The translations under genes and the position numbers were made by a program. From positions 1 through 18,690 of the forward strand of contig JAPPNY010000129.1 of assembly GCA_028818385.1 (NCBI GenBank): a stretch of DNA of 18,690 nt. The letters run 5' to 3'. How positions within the stretch are numbered: position 1 is the stretch's first letter; the number at the start of each line of letters is the position of its first letter. The notes beneath the pieces were generated by a model. The model had not been told where the DNA came from and made no database searches. It saw only the letters and a list, made by a program, of their open reading frames with translations. Shown one piece after another: positions 14,540 to 18,690 of this stretch. Origin of the DNA: Spirochaetaceae bacterium (GTDB taxonomy: Bacteria; Spirochaetota; Spirochaetia; SZUA-6; Bin103).

Positions 14540-15688
14540 CTACCAGTTCGTGAACGACCCGTCGGGCCGGCGCAGGTGGGGGGCCTCCCAGAGCTTCAGC
14601 GGGGTCTTGGCAACGGGCGCTTCCGGATCGAACTCGACGCCGAGGCCCGGCCCCTCCGGCACCGCGTAGGTCACGCCGTCCAGCACCGGCATCACCGGGA
14701 ACATCTCCCGGTCGAACAGGGCGATCTTCTCGGGGCTGCGCTCCTCCAGCCACGCATACTGCGCCGTCGCGGCTGCCAGGTGCAGGTTGGCTGCGGTGCT
14801 CACCGGCCCCAGCGGGTTGTGCGGCATCAGGTCGATGTAGTGCGCCTCGCACCAGCCGACCACCTTCATGGCTTCGGTGAAACCGCCGACGTTGCAGATG
14901 TCCAGCCGCGCGAACGCCGGGATGCCGGCTTCCAGGTACGGCAGGAACTGCCACTTGCTGGCGAACTCCTCGCCGATCGCCATCGGCACCTGCGTCATGC
15001 GCTGCAGCGCCTCGTACGCGCCGGGCGTCTCGTCCCGGATCGGTTCCTCCAGAAAATCGATCGTGCCCGGTGGCATGGCCTGGCAGAAGCTCGCCGCCTC
15101 CGCGACTGAGAGGCGGTGGTGGTAGTCGATGCCGAGCGCGGCGCGGCGGCCGATCGCTTGCCGCGCGGCGATCAGGGTGTCGGCGGCCGCGCCGATCGAC
15201 GGGCGCGGATCGAAGATCCCTGCGGTGTCGTCCACGGGTACCGGCAGCCGGACGCAGGGCCAGCCGGCGTCGACCAGCCGCACCACGTCGGCCACCGCGT
15301 CTTCGCCGAAGCCGTGCGTCGTGGTCGCGAAGCACGGGACGCGGTCGCGGTGCGTGCCGCCCAGGAGCTGGTACACCGGCACGCCCAGGGAGCGGGCGAC
15401 CAGGTCGTGCAGGGCGATATCGATCGCCGACAGCGCTGCGGTGAGCACTCGCCCGCCCTCGAAGTACTGACTCCGGTAGACCTCCTGCCAGATGGCTCCG
15501 ATGCGCCGAGGGTCGCGGCCGACCAGGAACTCGCTGAAGTGGCTGACCGCCCCTCGGACGGCGAGTTCACGGCCGGTCACGCCCGACTCGCCGAGCCCCA
15601 CGTGGCCGTCGCTCGACTCGATCCTGACGATGCAGAGGTTGCGGATGCCGCCGGGGACAATATGGGTCTCGATGCGCGCGATCTTCAT
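14540..15688 (-). CDS. Enolase-superfamily sugar-acid dehydratase, galactonate-dehydratase-like
   Basis: A 382-residue member of the mandelate racemase/enolase superfamily, with an N-terminal capping domain (about 1-120) and a TIM-like barrel. Candidate metal ligands are Asp188, Glu214 and Glu240, and candidate acid-base residues are His190 (in GIDYHH) and His290 (in LMPHNPLGP), with Glu315 near the end of the barrel. The same residues with the same spacings are known in E. coli D-galactonate dehydratase (DgoD), and the length is also the same. That supports dehydration of a sugar acid, but this subgroup has many specificities (galactonate, gluconate, mannonate and others). It is divergent from the soxB-like gene (79 nt between starts). 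The ribosome site is weak (GGGAGA about 11 nt upstream). Confidence 0.82.
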   Translation of the reverse strand: MKIARIETHIVPGGIRNLCIVRIESSDGHVGLGESGVTGRELAVRGAVSHFSEFLVGRDPRRIGAIWQEVYRSQYFEGGRVLTAALSAIDIALHDLVARSLGVPVYQLLGGTHRDRVPCFATTTHGFGEDAVADVVRLVDAGWPCVRLPVPVDDTAGIFDPRPSIGAAADTLIAARQAIGRRAALGIDYHHRLSVAEAASFCQAMPPGTIDFLEEPIRDETPGAYEALQRMTQVPMAIGEEFASKWQFLPYLEAGIPAFARLDICNVGGFTEAMKVVGWCEAHYIDLMPHNPLGPVSTAANLHLAAATAQYAWLEERSPEKIALFDREMFPVMPVLDGVTYAVPEGPGLGVEFDPEAPVAKTPLKLWEAPHLRRPDGSFTNW

Positions 15689-15767
15689 GAGGCGAGTCTC
15701 TCCCGCGGCGACCCTGCCGGCAACCGGGAGTCGATGTTACGGCCCGGTCTTGCCGAACACGCTCGGT

Positions 15768-17033
15768 ATGGCGCACCGTCCGCTCCGAACCGTGCCCCAT
15801 CGACTTCTCCGGTTCGCCCTGCAGCGGACCTACCGCGAACCGCGCATGTTCCGCGCGCCCGCGCGTCTCAAGCGCCGCTACGACGCGGTCGTCATCGGCG
15901 GCGGCGGACACGGGCTGGCGTGCGCCTACTATCTGGCGCGCGACCACGGCGTGCGCGACGTGGCGGTGCTCGAACGGAGTTACATCGGCGCGGGCGGCAC
16001 CGGCCGCAACACCGCCATCGTCCGCTCCAACTACCTGACTCCGGAGGGGGTGAGCTTCTACGAGGAGAGCGTCCAGCTCTTCCGGCGCCTGTCGGCCGAC
16101 CTCGACTACAACCTGTTCTACAGCGAGCGCGGCCACTTCACGCTCGCCCACACCGACTCGGCCGTGCGCACGATGCGGTGGCGGGCGGAGGTCAACAAGC
16201 ACCTGGGCGTGGACAGCGAGCTGGTCGACCGGGAGTTCATCGCCCGCACCTGCCCGCTGCTCGACCTGGACTGCGGCCACGACATGCCGGTGATGGGCGC
16301 GCTCTGGCATCCGCCGGGAGCGATCGCCCGGCACGACGCAGTCGCCTGGGCCTACGCGCGCGGGGCCGACCGGCTCGGGGTGGAGATCCATCAGCACACG
16401 CCCGTGACCGGCCTGCGGCTCGAAGGCGGCCGGGTCACCGGCGTGGAAACCGACCGGGGCGTGATCGAGACCGACCGGGTGGTCAGCGCCGTCGCCGGGT
16501 ACACGCCGGCGATCACGGAGATGGCCGGGATCCGGACGCCGCTGGTCATCCATCCGCTGCAGGCGTGCGTGACCGAGCCGCTGAAGCCGTGGCTGGACGT
16601 GATCGTCGTCTCCGGGTCGTTCCACATCTACGTCAGCCAGTCCTCGCGCGGCGAGATGGTGATGGGGGCGTCGCTGGACCCGTACGAGGTGCACTCGACG
16701 CGCTCGACGCTGGAGTTTGCCGAGGGGCTGTCCGCCCACGTGCTGGCGGTGTTTCCGCATCTCGGCGGGGTCAAGGTGCTGCGGCAGTGGGCGGGTCTGG
16801 CCGACATGACCCCGGACTTCTCGCCGATCATGGGGCTGACCCCGGTGGACGGCTTCTTTCTGGACGCCGGCTGGGGCACCTGGGGGTTCAAGGCGACCCC
16901 GGTCAGCGGCAAGACCATGGCCTGGACCGTGGCGCACGGGAAGCCCCACCCGCTGATCGAGCCGTTCCGGCTGTCGCGGTTCCGTGAGTACGAGCTGGTG
17001 GGAGAGAAGGGGGCGGCCTCCGTCGGCCACTGA
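15768..17033 (+). CDS. soxB: Sarcosine-oxidase-like beta subunit (SoxB)
   Basis: A 421-residue FAD protein that in known heterotetrameric enzymes oxidises sarcosine or a related N-methyl amine. The dinucleotide-binding motif VIGGGGHGLACAYYL lies at 42-56, with SYIGAGGTGRNTAIVRSNYL following as in SoxB. His189 in ARHDAVAWAYARGA aligns with the histidine that carries covalent FMN in known enzymes. RQWAGLADMTPD and LDAGWGTWGFKATP close the FAD domain. The ATG at 15768 gives the usual long N-terminal arm (HRLLRFALQRTYREP). Length agrees with the family. It is followed by soxD and soxA, and soxG may lie beyond the window. The real substrate could be another secondary amine. Confidence 0.88.
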   Translation: MAHRPLRTVPHRLLRFALQRTYREPRMFRAPARLKRRYDAVVIGGGGHGLACAYYLARDHGVRDVAVLERSYIGAGGTGRNTAIVRSNYLTPEGVSFYEESVQLFRRLSADLDYNLFYSERGHFTLAHTDSAVRTMRWRAEVNKHLGVDSELVDREFIARTCPLLDLDCGHDMPVMGALWHPPGAIARHDAVAWAYARGADRLGVEIHQHTPVTGLRLEGGRVTGVETDRGVIETDRVVSAVAGYTPAITEMAGIRTPLVIHPLQACVTEPLKPWLDVIVVSGSFHIYVSQSSRGEMVMGASLDPYEVHSTRSTLEFAEGLSAHVLAVFPHLGGVKVLRQWAGLADMTPDFSPIMGLTPVDGFFLDAGWGTWGFKATPVSGKTMAWTVAHGKPHPLIEPFRLSRFREYELVGEKGAASVGH

Positions 17034-17076
17034 GATGAAGGGCTTGGGATGAAGGGCTTGGGATGAAGGGCCTGGC
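17034..17076 (+). repeat. 14-bp tandem repeat forming three overlapping mini-cistrons before soxD
   Basis: GATGAAGGGCTTGG occurs at 17034-17047 and 17048-17061, and as GATGAAGGGCCTGG at 17062-17075. Each unit has an ATG (17035, 17049, 17063) that opens a five-codon frame, MKGLG, MKGLG and MKGLA, each closed by TGA. Every TGA overlaps the next ATG as ATGA, and the last overlaps the soxD ATG at 17077. GAAGGG in each unit sits 6 nt before the next start and can serve as its ribosome site. The chain starts directly after the soxB stop (17031-17033). Confidence 0.8.
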
Positions 17077-17334
17077 ATGAAGCTGCTACGCTGTCCGGTG
17101 AACGGCGAACGGCCGTTGCAGGAGTTCGACTACGGGGGCGAATACCGCCCGCAGCCCGACCCCGACGCGGTCTGTGACGAACGCTGGGCGTCGTATGTCT
17201 TCGACCGGACCGGCGCCGCCGGCATGCGGCGCGAGTGGTGGTACCACGTGCCCAGCGGTACGTGGTTCATCGCCGAGCGCGACACCGGCACCGACCGCGT
17301 CGTGCAGACCTACCTGCCGGACCGGCTGGCATGA
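17077..17334 (+). CDS. soxD: Sarcosine-oxidase-like delta subunit (SoxD), zinc site degenerate
   Basis: A short 85-residue protein with the SoxD landmarks CPxxGxR near the start, EFDYGGE (16-22), a central DERWASYVF, and a late REWWYHVPSGTWFIAERDTGTD. Known SoxD binds zinc through cysteines in a CxxC pair and a later His/Cys pair. Here only Cys6 remains of the CxxC (residue 9 is Asn), and the late Cys position is Trp63, leaving His57 as the only nearby His. The zinc is therefore probably absent, though the overall fold pattern is kept. It starts at the end of a 14-bp repeat array and overlaps soxA by 4 nt (ATGA). The family call is confident despite the loss. Confidence 0.85.
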   Translation: MKLLRCPVNGERPLQEFDYGGEYRPQPDPDAVCDERWASYVFDRTGAAGMRREWWYHVPSGTWFIAERDTGTDRVVQTYLPDRLA

Positions 17335-18690
17335 GCTCGCCGACGGGCCGGCGCCTGCCGCCACAACCAGGCGAGTGGATCGACCGGTCGCGCCCCATCT
17401 CCTTCCGTTTCGAGGGACGTCGCTACCGGGGGCTGCGCGGCGACACCGTCAGCTCGGCGCTGCTCGCGGCCGGCGTGCGGGTGCTCGGCCGCAGCTTCAA
17501 ATACCACCGGCCGCGCGGTGTGCTCAGCCTGTCCGGCGCGGATGCCAACGTGATGCTGCAGGGATCGGCCGGCACCAACCTGCGCGGTGACCAGACGCCG
17601 CTGACCGATGGTCTGGATGTGCGCGCGGTGAACACGCTCGGCGGCGTGCGCAGGGACCTGCTGTCGGTGCTGGGCCTGTTCTCCGCCTTCACGCCGGTCG
17701 GTTTCTACTACAAGGCGCTGCACACGCCGCGGGCGCTGTTCCCTCTCTACGAGCGGGCGCTGCGCAGTCTGGCCGGGTTGGGGCGGATCCGCGCCGACCA
17801 CCGCGCGGCGCCGTCGCCCAAGGAGTACGCCTTCTGTGACGTGCTGGTCGTGGGCGCCGGGCCGGCCGGGGTGGCAGCCGCGAACGCCGCGGCCGCGAGC
17901 GGGGCGGAGGTGGTGCTTGCGGAGTCGAGCGAGCGGCTGGACGGCTGCGTCGGCGAGTCGGTGCAGAGCGGCGTCGACTGCCGTTTCGGCACCACCTGCG
18001 CCGGGGTGTACGACGACCTGTGGGTGGCGCTGGTCGACGACCGGAGGCTCACCAAGGTGCGCGCCCGTTCACTGGTGGTCGCGGCCGGCTGTGAGGATCA
18101 GCCGGCCGTGTTCGGCAACAACGACTTGCCGGGCGTGATGCTCGGCGAAGCCGCGCGCCGGCTGGTGGAGCGCTATGCGGTTCGCCCGGCGGAACAGCCT
18201 CTGGTGCTGACCGCCGGCAGCGGCGGCTACCGGCTGGCGGACGACCTGCGCGGTCGCGGCATCGGCATCGCCGCGGTGGCGGATCTCCGGGAGGAGGAGG
18301 CGGGGCACCCGCCGCGAAGCGATCTGGAGGCTGCCGGCATCCCGGTCTTCCAGGGCCACGCGGTGGTGGAAGCCGTGCCGGCGCGGGGCGGCGCCGGCGT
18401 GCGGGCGGCGCTCATCCGCCCCGTCGACGCAGGCGGCCGTCCGACCGGCGCGGCGCGCACGGTCGCCTGCGGCGGCATCATCGTCTGCGTCGGCCGTTCC
18501 CCGCGTGACGGGCTACTGCGGCAGGCCGGCGGCGCGATGGCGTACGATGAGCGGCTGCACCGGCACGTGCCGGACTCGCTGCCGGACGGCGTGTTCGCCG
18601 CGGGCAGCGTGGCCGGAGCGGATGGCGGGACCGCGGCGGCCGACGGGCGCCGCGCCGGCCATGCGGCGGCGGCCTGGCTCGGCCTGGCGC
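17331..18690 (+). CDS. soxA: Sarcosine-oxidase-like alpha subunit (SoxA), 3' end missing
   Basis: The frame runs open from the ATG at 17331 (ATGA overlap with soxD) to the window end: 453 codons, where complete SoxA proteins are usually around twice as long. Residues about 1-100 are the ferredoxin-like N-domain, with ISFRFEGRRYRGLRGDTVSSALLAAGV (about 23-49). As in SoxA, it lacks the Cys ligands of a true [2Fe-2S] cluster (the loop reads RPRGVLSLSGADANVML). About residues 168-205 hold VLVVGAGPAGVAAANAAA, an NAD(P)/FAD Rossmann motif. Further on are VVAAGCEDQPAVF and GIIVCVGRSPRD. The region after the Rossmann motif appears shorter than in textbook SoxA. The aminomethyl-transfer C-domain should lie beyond the window. 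Confidence 0.82.
   Translation, partial: MSSPTGRRLPPQPGEWIDRSRPISFRFEGRRYRGLRGDTVSSALLAAGVRVLGRSFKYHRPRGVLSLSGADANVMLQGSAGTNLRGDQTPLTDGLDVRAVNTLGGVRRDLLSVLGLFSAFTPVGFYYKALHTPRALFPLYERALRSLAGLGRIRADHRAAPSPKEYAFCDVLVVGAGPAGVAAANAAAASGAEVVLAESSERLDGCVGESVQSGVDCRFGTTCAGVYDDLWVALVDDRRLTKVRARSLVVAAGCEDQPAVFGNNDLPGVMLGEAARRLVERYAVRPAEQPLVLTAGSGGYRLADDLRGRGIGIAAVADLREEEAGHPPRSDLEAAGIPVFQGHAVVEAVPARGGAGVRAALIRPVDAGGRPTGAARTVACGGIIVCVGRSPRDGLLRQAGGAMAYDERLHRHVPDSLPDGVFAAGSVAGADGGTAAADGRRAGHAAAAWLGLA

Noticed and set aside
15567..17078. A long minus-strand open frame opposite soxB
   Set aside because: It has no recognisable motif and is antisense to a full SoxB-like protein.
1..18690. CRISPR arrays, tRNA or rRNA genes, insertion sequences, integrase or transposase genes
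   Set aside because: No regularly spaced direct repeats, no cloverleaf-like or rRNA-like stretches and no recognisable transposase or integrase were seen.

Overview
The window is very GC-rich, densely packed DNA from a bacterium with two membranes. Lipoprotein-like or secreted binding proteins, a short beta-barrel protein ending in Phe and a CreD-like inner membrane protein all point to a diderm. No rRNA or tRNA is present, so I do not assign a phylum. High GC, LysW-type lysine biosynthesis and sarcosine-oxidase-like genes beside sugar-acid and glycosidase-like genes would fit an uncultured marine or host-associated lineage, but that is inference. The first ~76 bases are almost pure G and C and look like a contig-end artefact.

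Layout. (1) 107-2336: a FutA-like ferric-iron binding protein (minus) lies opposite a HugZ-type haem-degrading split-barrel protein (plus). The AT-rich stretch between them holds a direct repeat and probably divergent promoters, so this may be an iron/haem acquisition pair. (2) 2344-3699 (minus): a large beta-propeller, glycosidase-like protein. (3) 3807-8552: the amino-group carrier protein operon lysW-lysX-lysY-[class II glutamine amidotransferase]-lysZ-lysJ. Most junctions are 4-nt stop/start overlaps. The carrier LysW (55 aa, ending EDWGE) was found by direct reading. lysZ seems to start with CTG. The releasing peptidase LysK is not in the window, and an amidotransferase of unknown role sits in the middle. 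A small outer-membrane barrel gene follows 13 nt after lysJ.

(4) 9204-14502: a promoter with a perfect TATAAT box precedes a compact co-directional run. It holds a CreD-like membrane protein, an unusual transaldolase/FSA-fold protein, an MntA-HepT (nucleotidyltransferase/HEPN) toxin-antitoxin pair, a spore-photoproduct-lyase-like radical SAM protein and a second propeller protein with a 60-residue internal period. The toxin-antitoxin pair is joined by overlaps to the radical SAM gene.

(5) 14540-18690: a galactonate-dehydratase-like enolase-superfamily gene (minus) lies divergent from a sarcosine-oxidase-like set soxB-soxD-soxA. soxA runs off the end of the window. soxD lacks at least two expected zinc-ligand cysteines. 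Between soxB and soxD is a 14-bp repeat present three times that forms three chained five-codon mini-cistrons leading into the soxD start.

The best candidates for something not well described are the amidotransferase inside the LysW operon, the MntA-HepT/radical-SAM coupling, and the repeat-built translational relay before soxD.
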